This document shows, in pieces, positions 26,087-35,107 of a DNA stretch of 64,000 nucleotides. Each line of letters starts with the position of its first letter. The first letter of the stretch is position 1. The notes under the pieces are model-generated. The model worked only from the letters and a program-made list of their open reading frames with translations. It had not been told where the DNA came from and did not search any database. The DNA lies in contig NZ_MKIM01000022.1 in NCBI RefSeq assembly GCF_001939045.1, positions 186,001 through 250,000 of the forward strand, given 5' to 3'. Source of the stretch: Rhizobium oryziradicis. GTDB taxonomy: Bacteria; Pseudomonadota; Alphaproteobacteria; Rhizobiales; Rhizobiaceae. Position numbers and translations under genes: made by a program.

Positions 26087-27841
26087 TCAGAAGTACCGTA
26101 CTTCCTCGGCTTCCACGCTAAGCGGGTCTTTGCCACGCTTGGTCAGCCAAGAATAGACCGGCGGAACGCGGTCAGCAATCGATTCCACATGGATATCAAT
26201 CAGGCATGGCCCGTCTTTATAGGCAAAAGCTTCTGCCAGAGCCGCATCCAGTTCTTTGGCATTCTTGGCTGTCCATGCTTTGACATCAAAGGCTTCGGCG
26301 ATTGCCTGACCTTTTGGCGGCATAAAATCCACGCCAAAGCACTGGTTATGACCTTTCAGCCGGTGCAAACCTTTGATCCAGCCAAACGTGCCGTTGTTGA
26401 ACAGCAGCAGAATGGCTGGAACCTGAAGCCGCACCAGCGTTTCCAGCTCACCAACGCTCATGCCAAATGAGCCATCGCCAAACATGCCAATAGGGCGGCG
26501 TTGCTTGTCGGCAAACCATGCACCAACCGTCGCAGGCAAGGCGGAACCAAGACCACCAAAAGCACGCGGAATGGCAAAGCGCGTGCTCCGGTCTTTAAGC
26601 TTCAAAAAGCGCGTCATATGCGGTGTCGGCGTTCCCGCATCAGAATAGATATGGGCGGGCTTGCCATAGGCTTCCAAGGCTTCGTTAAAGCAACGCACCG
26701 CACGCTCTGGACGCAGCGGCGTGGCATCAGAATTAAGCAGCGCTTCCGCATTTTCCCAAAAACGGCCACGCAAGTCATTGAGTTCATCGACCCAGGATTG
26801 CGTGCGGCTGGCATCATTATTGGCTGGAGCCATAGCGATCAATTGCTCCAGCACCAGTCGTGCATCGCCTTGAACCGACACCACATTCTCGTAATTGTTG
26901 GCCATGATTTCGGGATCGATATCAATTTGCGCCACGCGCTTGTTCAGCGTGATTTTTGGGAATGTCCAGCCGATGGTGACGACACTTCCCATGCGCGAGC
27001 CAACAAAGAGAACGAAATCGGCGTGTTCCAGTGCCCAATTGGCGTGGGGGTGGAAGCCGTTATCGCCAATCACCCCCACCGCAAGACGGTGGTCATCTGG
27101 CATGGTGCCCTGTCCGGTCATGGTGGTGCAAACCGGAATGTTGAGCTTTTCCGCAAGGGCTGTAACCTCCGGACCTGCGCAGGAGCGATTTACGCCGCCG
27201 CCAGACACGATCAATGGCTTCTTGGACGAGGTCAGCAGCGCAAGGACATTTTCCAGCTTTCCGGGTGCCGGAAGGGTTGGATAGGCCGGGAATTGTTGGC
27301 ATTCGGTTTCGACATGCAGCGAAACACGGGCGGGATCGACCTCGGCCAGCAGCATGTCTTCCGGGATTTGCAAATGTACAGCACCCGGCTTGCCGGAGCA
27401 GGCGACGCGGAAGGCGCGGCGGATGATTTCGGGCAGCTTTTCCGGGCTCTTTACCTGCACGGACATTTTGGTAATCGGCTCGAACAGGCGGGCGCAATCG
27501 AGTTCTGTTAACACACCACGGCCTTCTCCCGGCAGCGGAATGTCAATTGTCAGCAAGATCACCGGAACCGAAGAGGAGTTTGATTCCGCCACTGGCGGCA
27601 GGGAATACATGGCACCTGCACCCGACGGGCACTCGAACACGCCCGGCTTGCTGGTGAAACGGCCATAGGCATCGGCCATATAGCCAGCGGATCGCTCATC
27701 GCGGGCCATGACATGCCGGATTTTTCCCTCACGCTCCTGCAATGCTTCGTAAAAGGGAACATTGGTATCGCCTGGAACGCCGAAAATGACTTCGACGCCA
27801 TAGCCTATAAGCATTTCGACAAGTATGTCTGCACCGCGCAC
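26087..27841 (-). CDS. Thiamine-diphosphate-dependent enzyme (acetolactate synthase/2-oxoacid decarboxylase-like)
   Basis: A 584-residue ThDP enzyme of the acetohydroxyacid synthase superfamily. The PYR domain has the start GADILVEMLIGYGVEVIFGVPGD and the catalytic Glu in RDERSAGYMADAYGR. The central domain and the PP domain follow, with the GDGSFGMSVGELETLV...NN cofactor/Mg motif at about residues 440-475. The GTG at 27841 is preferred over the upstream ATG because CAGGAG lies 6 nt before it and homology starts right there. It follows a DadA-like dehydrogenase in an operon, so decarboxylation or carboligation of the 2-oxo acid made by that enzyme is a reasonable role. Exact substrate unknown; it is not obviously IlvB. 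Confidence 0.85.
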   Translation of the reverse strand: MRGADILVEMLIGYGVEVIFGVPGDTNVPFYEALQEREGKIRHVMARDERSAGYMADAYGRFTSKPGVFECPSGAGAMYSLPPVAESNSSSVPVILLTIDIPLPGEGRGVLTELDCARLFEPITKMSVQVKSPEKLPEIIRRAFRVACSGKPGAVHLQIPEDMLLAEVDPARVSLHVETECQQFPAYPTLPAPGKLENVLALLTSSKKPLIVSGGGVNRSCAGPEVTALAEKLNIPVCTTMTGQGTMPDDHRLAVGVIGDNGFHPHANWALEHADFVLFVGSRMGSVVTIGWTFPKITLNKRVAQIDIDPEIMANNYENVVSVQGDARLVLEQLIAMAPANNDASRTQSWVDELNDLRGRFWENAEALLNSDATPLRPERAVRCFNEALEAYGKPAHIYSDAGTPTPHMTRFLKLKDRSTRFAIPRAFGGLGSALPATVGAWFADKQRRPIGMFGDGSFGMSVGELETLVRLQVPAILLLFNNGTFGWIKGLHRLKGHNQCFGVDFMPPKGQAIAEAFDVKAWTAKNAKELDAALAEAFAYKDGPCLIDIHVESIADRVPPVYSWLTKRGKDPLSVEAEEVRYF

Positions 27842-27958
27842 GGCAATCTCCTGAGTTAAATGATACGGGTATGTCACATGCAGTGACGATGAGTTCGGCA
27901 GCACTTCTGATGTTCGGACAGGGTGAAACCTCTCACCCGGGTCCGCCATCCAAAACGA

Positions 27959-29209
27959 TCAGAAGCGCTGCGGTGAAAAGGGTTTGAGATCACGCTCTGG
28001 CGGTTTGCCGCTGACAAGATCGGCGGCCAGCCGCCCGCTGATAGGACCGCTGGCAAAGCCCACATGCCCGTGACCGAAGGCATAGATCACCTGCTCACAG
28101 CGCGATGCCTTGCCGATGACGGGCAGACCATCAGGCGTCGAGGGGCGGTGCCCCATCCATCGATCAACGGCAATCTCACCAGCCTGTGGCAGACCGGAGT
28201 AGGTTTTGCGCGCGTGATCGAGTAGAATATCGACCCGCTTCCAGTTGGGCGGCGTATCCACGGTGGCCAGTTCCACCTGTCCGGATAGGCGAAGGCCTTG
28301 TACCGTGGGCGTGTTGGCCATTTTACCATCGCTTGGCATAACAGGATGCGCAGGTCCGCTCACCGGTGCGCTGATCACACCGTGATAGCCGCGCTCAGAC
28401 TCCAAAGGAATCCGATCTCCGACCATCCGCGCAAGCGCCTTCGACCAGACACCGGCTGTGATGACTGTCCGATCACAGGCAATATCACCCCTGTCTGTTT
28501 TCACGGCCTGAAGATTGCCGCCTTGCATGGAAAAACCTGTTGCCTTGGCTTTGATGACCCGGGCACCCCGCGCCACCGCTTCTGCAACAAGGCTGGCCAC
28601 ATAATGGCTGGGATCAATGCAATGCGCGCCAGCTTCCGCGAGAATGCCGAAACGATAATGGCTGGAAAGCGCTGGTTCACGATTTTTGATGCCGAGTTCA
28701 TCCAGCTCCTGCCAGCGAAGGCCGGTTAGCTGACGTAAATGCCAGGCAAGCTTTTCCCTCTCAAAAGCGGAACGGTCCGGGTAAGCGTAAAGAAGGCCTT
28801 CGCGCCGAATAAGCTCTGGTTGCTCAATGCTCTGAGCGAGCGCAATATGTCGCTCCGGGCTGTCTTTCAGCAAAGTGGACAGAGCTTTTGCTGTTCGCTC
28901 AACCTTTGCCAAAGTGGAGCCAGCCATTAAAAAGCGGGTCAGCCATGGCAAAAGCTTGAAAATATGCTGCCAGCGGATCACCAGCGGGCCGTCAGGATTG
29001 AGCAAATAGCCCGGGACCTGTTTCCAGAGACCGGGTGTTGACATGGGCACCACGGAGGCCGGGCTGATCCAGCATCCATGCCCATAGCTTGCGGCCTGTC
29101 TTCCGCCCGGCTCGCCCGCCTCGATAATTGTGACCTCATGGCCGTCACGCAGCAATTCCAGAGCGGTGCAGGCTCCAACAATTCCAGCGCCAATGACAAT
29201 AACTTTCAT
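27959..29209 (-). CDS. FAD-dependent D-amino acid dehydrogenase (DadA-like)
   Basis: A 416-residue DAO-superfamily flavoprotein beginning at the ATG at 29209 with AGGGGCCGAAA directly before it. The N-terminal dinucleotide motif MKVIVIGAGIVGACTALELLRDGHEVTIIE, the DadA-type segment GHGCWISPASVVPMSTPGLWKQVP and the C-terminal FGHGHVGFASGPISGRLAADLV (FAD-closing motif) are all present. Such enzymes oxidise D-amino acids to 2-oxo acids and pass electrons to the respiratory chain. It precedes a ThDP enzyme and follows a polar amino-acid importer with a racemase-like gene, which suggests a pathway from an imported amino acid via its D-form to an oxo acid. Confidence 0.87.
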   Translation of the reverse strand: MKVIVIGAGIVGACTALELLRDGHEVTIIEAGEPGGRQAASYGHGCWISPASVVPMSTPGLWKQVPGYLLNPDGPLVIRWQHIFKLLPWLTRFLMAGSTLAKVERTAKALSTLLKDSPERHIALAQSIEQPELIRREGLLYAYPDRSAFEREKLAWHLRQLTGLRWQELDELGIKNREPALSSHYRFGILAEAGAHCIDPSHYVASLVAEAVARGARVIKAKATGFSMQGGNLQAVKTDRGDIACDRTVITAGVWSKALARMVGDRIPLESERGYHGVISAPVSGPAHPVMPSDGKMANTPTVQGLRLSGQVELATVDTPPNWKRVDILLDHARKTYSGLPQAGEIAVDRWMGHRPSTPDGLPVIGKASRCEQVIYAFGHGHVGFASGPISGRLAADLVSGKPPERDLKPFSPQRF

Positions 29210-29346
29210 TTTCGGCCCCTTATAAAGTGCCATTTCATTCTTGAAGCAAGGCAAGCCTTCACCTTCGCGCTTTCCAAAGAAAGAACGGAGCAGAGAGCAA
29301 ACCGGGGTTCGTATCACTGGGAGACGGACGAGATCGTCGCGCCCCT

Positions 29347-29443
29347 GAGCGCATCGGACCGAAAATCGGAATCGTCACGATGCTCTCAGTTTTTTTCCGC
29401 ATCGGATTTAACTGAAAACCGGTTCCCACGTTTCAGCCGATGC
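29347..29443. repeat. Tandem pair of GCATCGGA-type palindromic elements
   Basis: The first copy (about 29347-29386) runs from GAGCGCATCGGACCGAAAA to CGATGCTC. The second has arms GCATCGG (29399-29405) and CCGATGC (29437-29443) with inner CTGAAA/TTTCAG and core ACCGGTTCCCAC. They separate the ABC ATPase gene from the DadA-like gene and are related to the elements at 2482-2530, 51955-51975 (half) and 60596-60644. Confidence 0.65.
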
Positions 29444-29457
29444 TTTCGTTTGTCGTG

Positions 29458-30234
29458 TCAGGTCAAAGCACCATGAAAATGAGCAAGAAAGGCCTGCGTG
29501 GCTGGCTCTTTCGGGCTGCCAATCACTTGCCGCGCCTCGCCCTCCTCCACCACGCTTCCGTCACGCATGAAGATAACCCGGTCGGCCACATCTCGGGCAA
29601 AGGCCATTTCATGCGTGACCAAAAGCATGGTCATGCCTTCTGCGGCCAGTGAGCGGATTACCGAGAGAACCTCTCCAACCAGTTCCGGGTCGAGCGCGGA
29701 TGTTGCCTCATCAAACAGCATGACTTCAGGCTTCATGGCCAGGGCTCGCGCAATGGCAACACGCTGCTTCTGTCCCCCAGAAAGGCTTTCAGGATGCGCG
29801 GTTGCCTTGTCGGCAAGGCCCACTTTGGCCAGTAAATCATGCGCCAGCGCTTTTGCCTCCGCCTTTGGCATCTTGAGAACAGTCACCGGCCCTTCCATCA
29901 CATTTTGCTCAACACTCATGTGGGGGAACAGGTTGAAGCTCTGGAAAACCATGCCGGTGCGAGCGCGAAAGGCTGCCAGCGCCTTATCGCCGGGCAGACT
30001 TTTTGCAGTGGAAAAGTCAATGGTCTGGCTTCCAACCCGGATCACACCCTTTTCCGGCGTGGTCAGCAGGTTCACGCTGCGCAACAGGGTTGACTTGCCC
30101 GAGCCGCTGGGGCCAATCAGCGCGACGACATCGCCTCTTTTCACGTTCAGCGTAATATCCTTCAGCACCATCAAGTTCCCGAAGGACTTTTGGACACCAA
30201 TCAGTTCAATCATGACATCAGTGGTCATATCCAT
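29458..30234 (-). CDS. Polar amino-acid ABC importer ATPase (GlnQ-type)
   Basis: A cytoplasmic ATPase of about 258 residues. Walker [17 protein letters not shown]-loop [12 protein letters not shown], signature [17 protein letters not shown], Walker [17 protein letters not shown] and switch [10 protein letters not shown] are all intact. [10 protein letters not shown] is a normal variant of the GlnQ group. The ATG at 30234 is supported by AGGTGA 5 nt upstream; the GTG at 30243 is an alternative. It is preceded by its permease (11-nt gap) and belongs to the operon binding protein, racemase-like, permease, ATPase. Confidence 0.92.
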   Translation of the reverse strand: MDMTTDVMIELIGVQKSFGNLMVLKDITLNVKRGDVVALIGPSGSGKSTLLRSVNLLTTPEKGVIRVGSQTIDFSTAKSLPGDKALAAFRARTGMVFQSFNLFPHMSVEQNVMEGPVTVLKMPKAEAKALAHDLLAKVGLADKATAHPESLSGGQKQRVAIARALAMKPEVMLFDEATSALDPELVGEVLSVIRSLAAEGMTMLLVTHEMAFARDVADRVIFMRDGSVVEEGEARQVIGSPKEPATQAFLAHFHGALT

Positions 30235-30248
30235 ACCTTTCACCTGCC

Positions 30249-30908
30249 TCAGTGGCTTTTGCGCGCTTCAAGCCGATGAGCGAAGCGCGTGAGGGGGAAG
30301 AGAAGAATAAAATAGATCACCGCGATCATCGTGTAGGTTTCCAGCGGCCGATAGCTTGCCGAAGTGATCAACTGCCCCTGGTAAAGCAGATCAGGAACCG
30401 CCAGAACTGATAGCAAAGAGGTGTTCTTCAATTGCAAAACGGTCTGGTTCATCAGCGGGGGAATCATTCTGCGAAAAGCCTGTGGCAAGATGATCCGTGC
30501 CATCAACTGGTGACGTTGCATTCCCAGCGCGCGGCCCGCATCCCACTGTCCGAGATCAACGGATATGATGCCGCCACGAATGATTTCGCCAAAAAAGGAG
30601 CCGCCATAGAGCGTCAGGGTGACAAATGCCGCCGTTCCTGCTGACATTTCGATCCCTGTCAACATCGGGAGCGCGTAATAACACCAGACCAATTGCACCA
30701 GAACAGGCGTACAACGGAAGATTTCCGTAAAGCCGATAATGACAGAACCGAGGAAGCGGATGGTGGACAGCCGCGCCAGCGCAATCACGCACCCAAGCAC
30801 AAGACCCGAAAGGGCCGTGCCGATCGTAAAGCCAATGGTGTAAAGAACGCCCGTCCAGATCAGGCTTTTATATTGGATAAGGAACCCGAAGTCCCATTGA
30901 TACTGCAT
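30249..30908 (-). CDS. Polar amino-acid ABC importer permease (HisM/GlnP-type)
   Basis: A 219-residue inner-membrane permease with about five hydrophobic segments and the conserved coupling loop [27 protein letters not shown]. The start has AAGGGGTTCAAAG upstream, almost the same leader as before the binding-protein gene. Only one permease is present, so it probably forms a homodimer with the GlnQ-type ATPase next door. Confidence 0.92.
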   Translation of the reverse strand: MQYQWDFGFLIQYKSLIWTGVLYTIGFTIGTALSGLVLGCVIALARLSTIRFLGSVIIGFTEIFRCTPVLVQLVWCYYALPMLTGIEMSAGTAAFVTLTLYGGSFFGEIIRGGIISVDLGQWDAGRALGMQRHQLMARIILPQAFRRMIPPLMNQTVLQLKNTSLLSVLAVPDLLYQGQLITSASYRPLETYTMIAVIYFILLFPLTRFAHRLEARKSH

Positions 30909-30941
30909 CTTTGAACCCCTTTTATAATTTGGTGTCTGACA

Positions 30942-31616
30942 TCAAGCGGCTGTCTGGCTGGAATACAGCCACTTGCCGAGCGTCAGAATATCGAAGACAG
31001 GAAGCCCGAAGCGTTGCGAAATGAGCGATGAGAATGGCGGCAGGTTGGTGCATTCAAAAACCAGCGCCCCGACATCAGGATGCTGCTGAATCAGCGTTTT
31101 GACGGTCAGCACCATTTCATCGGCCATCGCAGATGCATCGTAGGGCGTTCCTCCTTCGATCAGTCCATGAAAGGCACCACCTTTTGGCAGCCCCTCAATG
31201 GGTGGAATGTCGCAGACACCGACCTCTTCGAAATGCCGATGGGTGAGAGAGGCGCGATCATAGGTGATAACGCCCACTCTTTTGCCCTTTGGCAACATCG
31301 CGGAAACAGACGGAATCTGCAAAAGGCTGGATGTGGCGACAGGCACGGGCAGCCTTACTGAGAGCTGTGATTGACGCTGGGCCAGAAAGCCGCAGGATGT
31401 TGTCAGCGCACAAGCACCTTCCGTCACCAGCTCAAGTCCTGCCGCAACAAAAGCCTCCAGCAAATCCTCATCCTGCCCTGAGACCACCTTATGCGCTGAC
31501 GCACCCGCTACCCGCTTGAAAAGCACGGGAAACGGCCAGCTTCCAGCATTGCCGACGTCTCCGACCGGACGCTCGAAAGCCGTATCAAGCATCATGATGC
31601 CGAGAGGTCTTTTCAT
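30942..31616 (-). CDS. Aspartate/glutamate racemase-superfamily protein
   Basis: A 224-residue protein with the two-cysteine active-site layout of the Asp/Glu/hydantoin racemase fold: Cys in ALTTSCGFLAQRQ (about residue 72) and Cys in ALVFECTNLPPFS (about residue 189), and the central RVGVITYDRASLTHRHFEEVG. Such enzymes racemise amino acids without PLP, or decarboxylate arylmalonates or isomerise maleate. It is placed between the binding protein and permease genes of an amino-acid importer whose operon region also contains a D-amino acid dehydrogenase, so an L- to D-amino acid racemase feeding that enzyme is the simplest hypothesis. Substrate unproven. Confidence 0.75.
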   Translation of the reverse strand: MKRPLGIMMLDTAFERPVGDVGNAGSWPFPVLFKRVAGASAHKVVSGQDEDLLEAFVAAGLELVTEGACALTTSCGFLAQRQSQLSVRLPVPVATSSLLQIPSVSAMLPKGKRVGVITYDRASLTHRHFEEVGVCDIPPIEGLPKGGAFHGLIEGGTPYDASAMADEMVLTVKTLIQQHPDVGALVFECTNLPPFSSLISQRFGLPVFDILTLGKWLYSSQTAA

Positions 31617-31657
31617 GTTTTCACCATTTATACCAAGGCTCGACGATGCGAACGCAA

Positions 31658-31673
31658 CCGGGCTTCTGCCCGG
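31658..31673 (-). terminator. Intercistronic hairpin after binding-protein gene
   Basis: CCGGGC (31658-31663), TTCT loop, GCCCGG (31668-31673) in the 95-bp gap between the binding-protein gene and the racemase-like gene. Likely stabilises or attenuates the transcript so that more binding protein is made. Confidence 0.45.
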
Positions 31674-31711
31674 ATACGGTGCGGCGGCCTACGGAAAAAA
31701 GCCGGCAACGA

Positions 31712-32554
31712 TCAGAACTGGATATCGGCTGGAATATCCTGCTTCTGCACGCCCACAAGCGCTAGGCTGTTCGTGATCCATTCGGTGACCACACCGGATG
31801 AGCGGTTATACTCCAGCCAGTTATCAACAAATGTGCGAAAACGCGGGCTGTCTTCGGCACGCACGCCGGCACAGGTTGGCTGACGAACGATCGGACCGGG
31901 AACCACAATCTTTCCGACCCGCGGGTTTTTCTTGACCGTCACCAAAGACAGCATGGCAACCTGAATAACCGCATCGGCGCGGCCCGCCTGCACGGCAAGC
32001 GTTGCATCATCCGGAGTTTTCAGGGCAACCAGTGTCGCCTTGGGCAGGACGCGGCGGGCAAACAGATCATGCGTGGAGCCAATATCAACCGCAATGCGCA
32101 CTTCGGGCTTGTTGAGCTCTTCCCAGGTTTTGGGTTCAAGGCCCGGCTTGGCAATAATTGTGAAGGTATTTTGCATGATCGGGCGTGTAAACTCGACCAC
32201 CAGCGCACGCGACGGCGTCGGGCTGAGGCCAAACATGATGTCGATCTTGTTGGATTGCAGATCAAGCACCGCATTTCCCCAAGTCGTTTCGCTAATTTCC
32301 ACTTCGGCTTCCAGCGACTTGGCGAGATCGCGAGCCATGCTCATGCAAAAGCCGGTCCATTCACCCGTTGCAATATCCTTGTGATAGTATGGTTCGGTAC
32401 CAACAATACCTGCCACACGCAATTTTTTGCTGCTGCGAATCTTGTCGAAGGTTGAACCTGTTGCCTGCTGCGCAATCGCTGGCGTCGCGAGAGCCGTTGC
32501 GGCAATTCCTGCTCCTGCAAGACCAAACAGGCCTGCGAATTCACGTCTATTCAT
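31712..32554 (-). CDS. Polar amino-acid ABC importer solute-binding protein
   Basis: A 280-residue family-3 binding protein. The ATG at 32554 (MNRREFAGLFGLAGAG) is chosen because AAAAGGGGTTCAAC stands directly before it and the protein then begins with a twin-arginine-like signal peptide ending ATPAIAQ|Q. The mature region contains KKLRVAGIVGTEPYYHKD, EWTGFCMSMARDLAKSL, KIDIMFGLSPTPSRALVVEFTRPIM and VAVDIGSTHDLFARR-type segments that line the ligand cleft. It is the first gene of a minus-strand operon divergent from a LysR gene. Ligand is probably a polar or acidic amino acid, unproven. Confidence 0.9.
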   Translation of the reverse strand: MNRREFAGLFGLAGAGIAATALATPAIAQQATGSTFDKIRSSKKLRVAGIVGTEPYYHKDIATGEWTGFCMSMARDLAKSLEAEVEISETTWGNAVLDLQSNKIDIMFGLSPTPSRALVVEFTRPIMQNTFTIIAKPGLEPKTWEELNKPEVRIAVDIGSTHDLFARRVLPKATLVALKTPDDATLAVQAGRADAVIQVAMLSLVTVKKNPRVGKIVVPGPIVRQPTCAGVRAEDSPRFRTFVDNWLEYNRSSGVVTEWITNSLALVGVQKQDIPADIQF

Positions 32555-32740
32555 GTTGAACCCCTTTTTATCTTTATTGGTGCCGTTCATTGACCAAAGT
32601 CGCCCTCAAGCATGAACCACTCCCATGACTGCCAGGTGCATTCGATACTCAAAAGCCGGACGGTGATTAATTTTTGCGACATATTGCCGCCAATAGGAAA
32701 TTGCGAATACTACATCTTGCATGAGTTTTAGTCATGATGG

Positions 32741-33670
32741 ATGGGTTCCTGGATGAGACGCTACCTCCCTTCGCTTTCAGCCCTGCATGCGTTTGAAGCG
32801 GCCGCACGTTATATGAATTTCACCAAAGCGGCAGAAGATCTCGGCCTGACGCAAAGCGGGATCAGCCGTCAAATCCGCAATCTCGAAGATTTTCTGGGCA
32901 CACAACTTTTCCATCGCTCGGGTCCGCGTCTTGTTTTGACAGAGACAGGCGCAAATTATTACCGTGACCTTGCCCTGACACTCGACCGATTGGAGGAAAT
33001 TTCGATTGATGCCGTGCGTGGTCGAAGCGTTGACACGTCCCTGATGATCGGCACACATCCTACTTTTGCATCGCGCTGGCTGCCGCAGAGATTGGGCTCG
33101 TTTGTTTCAAGCTATCCTGACATTCCTGTCGAAGTCACTCTGGCAACACCATCGACAGATTTTGAAACAACACGGTTTGATATTGCAATTTTGCGCGGCG
33201 CGGGTACGTGGCTTCATGCCCGCTCTATCGAACTCTTTCCCGAAACTTTGGCTGTTGTTGCATCGCCAAATCTCGTTCCGCTGGATGCAAAGCTGGATCC
33301 ACTGCAATTTTCGGAGTATCCCTTGATTCAGAATGCGGGCCGCCCCAGCCTTTGGCTTCACTGGCTAAGGCTCGCAAAACTTTCTTATAGTGGTCGCATC
33401 CAGGGCACCCGCTTTGCTCATCATGAAATGATCATAAACGCGGCCGTCCACGGACTTGGTCTTGCTGTGGTGCCAGTGCTCTATGTGAGGGAAGAACTAA
33501 AAAGCGGTCAGCTTCACATGCCCTTTGGCTCACCGCTCCGCTCGGACGACTCCTATTTTCTCGTTTATCCCGAACGAAAATCCCACAATCCCAACATCAT
33601 TGTCTTTCGGGACTGGATGCTCCGCGGCATTCGCAGAGATTCGATGGAGCCATTGAAAGCCAATTTTTAG
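32741..33670 (+). CDS. LysR-family regulator (GcvA-like)
   Basis: A 309-residue LysR regulator with HTH at residues 8-65 (LSALHAFEAAARYMNFTKAAEDLGLTQSGISRQIRNLE) and a binding-protein-like effector domain (TSLMIGTHPTFASRWLPQRL, HGLGLAVVPVLYVREEL). It is divergent from the amino-acid importer operon with about 190 bp between, so it most likely controls import and catabolism of that amino acid. The start could be the ATG at 32741 or 32753; neither has a strong ribosome site. Confidence 0.87.
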   Translation: MGSWMRRYLPSLSALHAFEAAARYMNFTKAAEDLGLTQSGISRQIRNLEDFLGTQLFHRSGPRLVLTETGANYYRDLALTLDRLEEISIDAVRGRSVDTSLMIGTHPTFASRWLPQRLGSFVSSYPDIPVEVTLATPSTDFETTRFDIAILRGAGTWLHARSIELFPETLAVVASPNLVPLDAKLDPLQFSEYPLIQNAGRPSLWLHWLRLAKLSYSGRIQGTRFAHHEMIINAAVHGLGLAVVPVLYVREELKSGQLHMPFGSPLRSDDSYFLVYPERKSHNPNIIVFRDWMLRGIRRDSMEPLKANF

Positions 33671-33983
33671 TCGCCAACACGCTGATAACCAAGGCCCGCA
33701 ATCAGCGAATTTGCGGAGTTTGGTCTTTGATGGGCTTGCTTATGGGTTGCTCCCGCCGATGTTCAGCATAGATCCGATTTCAACCATCCACAGGTTCCGC
33801 GCAATTGAGCCAAATGGCATGGGCAATCGCCTCGGCTGGAAATCGGTAACGGCAACAGAGTGGCTCACGATCTGTCATGGACCTTCAGCCCGCATCGAAT
33901 TCTAAATTCCGTTTCGTTGGCGATGCATTCGATTACATTTTGTGCGGAATTTTCCACCGATTAAAAATTAGCCCTAAGGTTGC

Positions 33984-34012
33984 TTGACAAAAAATGGATC
34001 TTCATATGTATT
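33984..34012 (+). promoter_or_regulatory. Sigma70-type promoter upstream of LacI gene
   Basis: TTGACA at 33984-33989 is a perfect -35 box. A -10-like TATGTA or ATGTAT follows at 34005-34011 (15-16 nt spacing). The operators at 34015-34040 lie right at the start region, so a bound repressor would block initiation. Confidence 0.6.
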
Positions 34013-34014
34013 TT

Positions 34015-34040
34015 GTAAAGCGATTTACTAAAGCGCTTTA
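34015..34040 (+). promoter_or_regulatory. Tandem LacI-type operators (autoregulation)
   Basis: GTAAAGCGATTTAC (34015-34028, 12 of 14 symmetric) is directly followed by TAAAGCGCTTTA (34029-34040, perfect palindrome with central GCGC). Both have the half-site TAAAGC. They lie just before the coding start of the LacI-family gene and its importer operon, pointing to autoregulation. Confidence 0.75.
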
Positions 34041-34044
34041 CAGG

Positions 34045-35070
34045 ATGGCAATGGCCAAGATGCGGGTAACAGGATTGAAGGATGTTGCGGCAGCAGCTGG
34101 CGTTTCGGTGACAACCGTTTCACGCATGCTGAACGGCTCACTCGAGCTTCCATCCGAGACCCGCAAGCGGATAGAGGACGCTATTGTCGCCCTCAATTAT
34201 CAGCCCAATCCGCATGCACGCCGCCTTAGTCGTGGGCGATCAGATGCCATCGGCCTGGTGGTGCCCGATATCGCCAATCCATTTTTTGCAACTCTCGTCG
34301 CCGCCGTTGAAGAAGAGGCGGATGCTCGGGGACTGGCGCTATCGCTCTATGCCACGCTCAACCGGCCAGGTCGTGAAATGGTGTACTTGAGTTTGCTCGA
34401 GCGCAATCACGTCGATGGCCTAATCTTTGTCACCAATCACCCTGATGACGGCGAGTTGGCAGCAATTATCAACCGCACCGGAAAGGTGGTTGTTGTCGAT
34501 GAAGATGTGCCGGATGCGACGGTGCCAAAACTGTTTTGTGACAACCGGCAAGGGGGCGAATTGGCTGGGCAGCATTTGGCTGGTTTTGGCCATAGGCATG
34601 TTCTCTACATCGGTGGCCCGGATGTCATGATCAGCACCGAACGCCGCTTTATTGGCTTTGAAGCTGCCATGCGTGCCAAGCATGGTGAGAATGCTGTCAT
34701 CGAGCGTTACTGCGGTGATTACACCATCGAATTCGGACGGCAAGCGGCCCTGCGCTATCTGTCGGGTCGGCGCGAGGCGACCGCAATTTTTGCCAGTTCC
34801 GACGAAATCGCCATCGGCGTCATCGAAGTGCTGCGGGCGCAAGGAATCTCCATTCCTGAGCAGATTTCCGTCATCGGCTTTGACGATGTTGGACCCTTGC
34901 ATCTTTTTGCTCCGCCGCTGACGGCCATTCGTCAGCCAGTGCGGGGAATGGGAAGTCGCGCCCTGTCGCTGCTTCTCGACACCGATTGGCAGCAGCCCGC
35001 GAAAGCATCGGAAGAACTGTTGCCAGTGGAAATCGTTGTGCGGAACTCCGTTGCACCGCCAGCGAAATAA
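34045..35070 (+). CDS. LacI-family regulator of the ribose/fructose-type importer operon
   Basis: A LacI/GalR regulator of about 341 residues. HTH and hinge: LKDVAAAAGVSVTTVSRMLNGSLELPSETRKRIEDAI; effector domain begins DAIGLVVPDIANPFFATLV and contains ISVIGFDDVGPLHLFAPPLTAIRQP. An in-frame ATG at 33994 exists but would translate through the operators and promoter, so the start is placed at 34045 (34051 or 34060 also possible; AGGA precedes 34051). It is the first gene of a run (regulator, binding protein, ATPase, permease, enzymes) and is probably autorepressing, with the imported compound or its phosphate as inducer. Confidence 0.88.
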   Translation: MAMAKMRVTGLKDVAAAAGVSVTTVSRMLNGSLELPSETRKRIEDAIVALNYQPNPHARRLSRGRSDAIGLVVPDIANPFFATLVAAVEEEADARGLALSLYATLNRPGREMVYLSLLERNHVDGLIFVTNHPDDGELAAIINRTGKVVVVDEDVPDATVPKLFCDNRQGGELAGQHLAGFGHRHVLYIGGPDVMISTERRFIGFEAAMRAKHGENAVIERYCGDYTIEFGRQAALRYLSGRREATAIFASSDEIAIGVIEVLRAQGISIPEQISVIGFDDVGPLHLFAPPLTAIRQPVRGMGSRALSLLLDTDWQQPAKASEELLPVEIVVRNSVAPPAK

Positions 35071-35107
35071 CAAAAAGCAACGGGCAAACCTATAACCAGA
35101 GGATGGA

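Larger units (their letters stand above)
33671..34044. other. Intergenic region with promoter of LacI operon
   Basis: A 374-bp gap. The right end holds a promoter and two operators (listed separately). The first 300 bases contain a 64-codon reading frame (33711-33905) without ribosome site or recognisable homology; it could be a degraded gene. I see no RNA gene or mobile element. Confidence 0.5.

Noticed and set aside
33711-33905. 64-codon reading frame before the LacI gene
   Set aside because: No ribosome site and no recognisable motif; could be a relic but cannot be supported.
33994-34044. Upstream ATG as start of the LacI gene
   Set aside because: Translation would begin between the promoter boxes and run through the operators; residues before MAMAKM have no homology.
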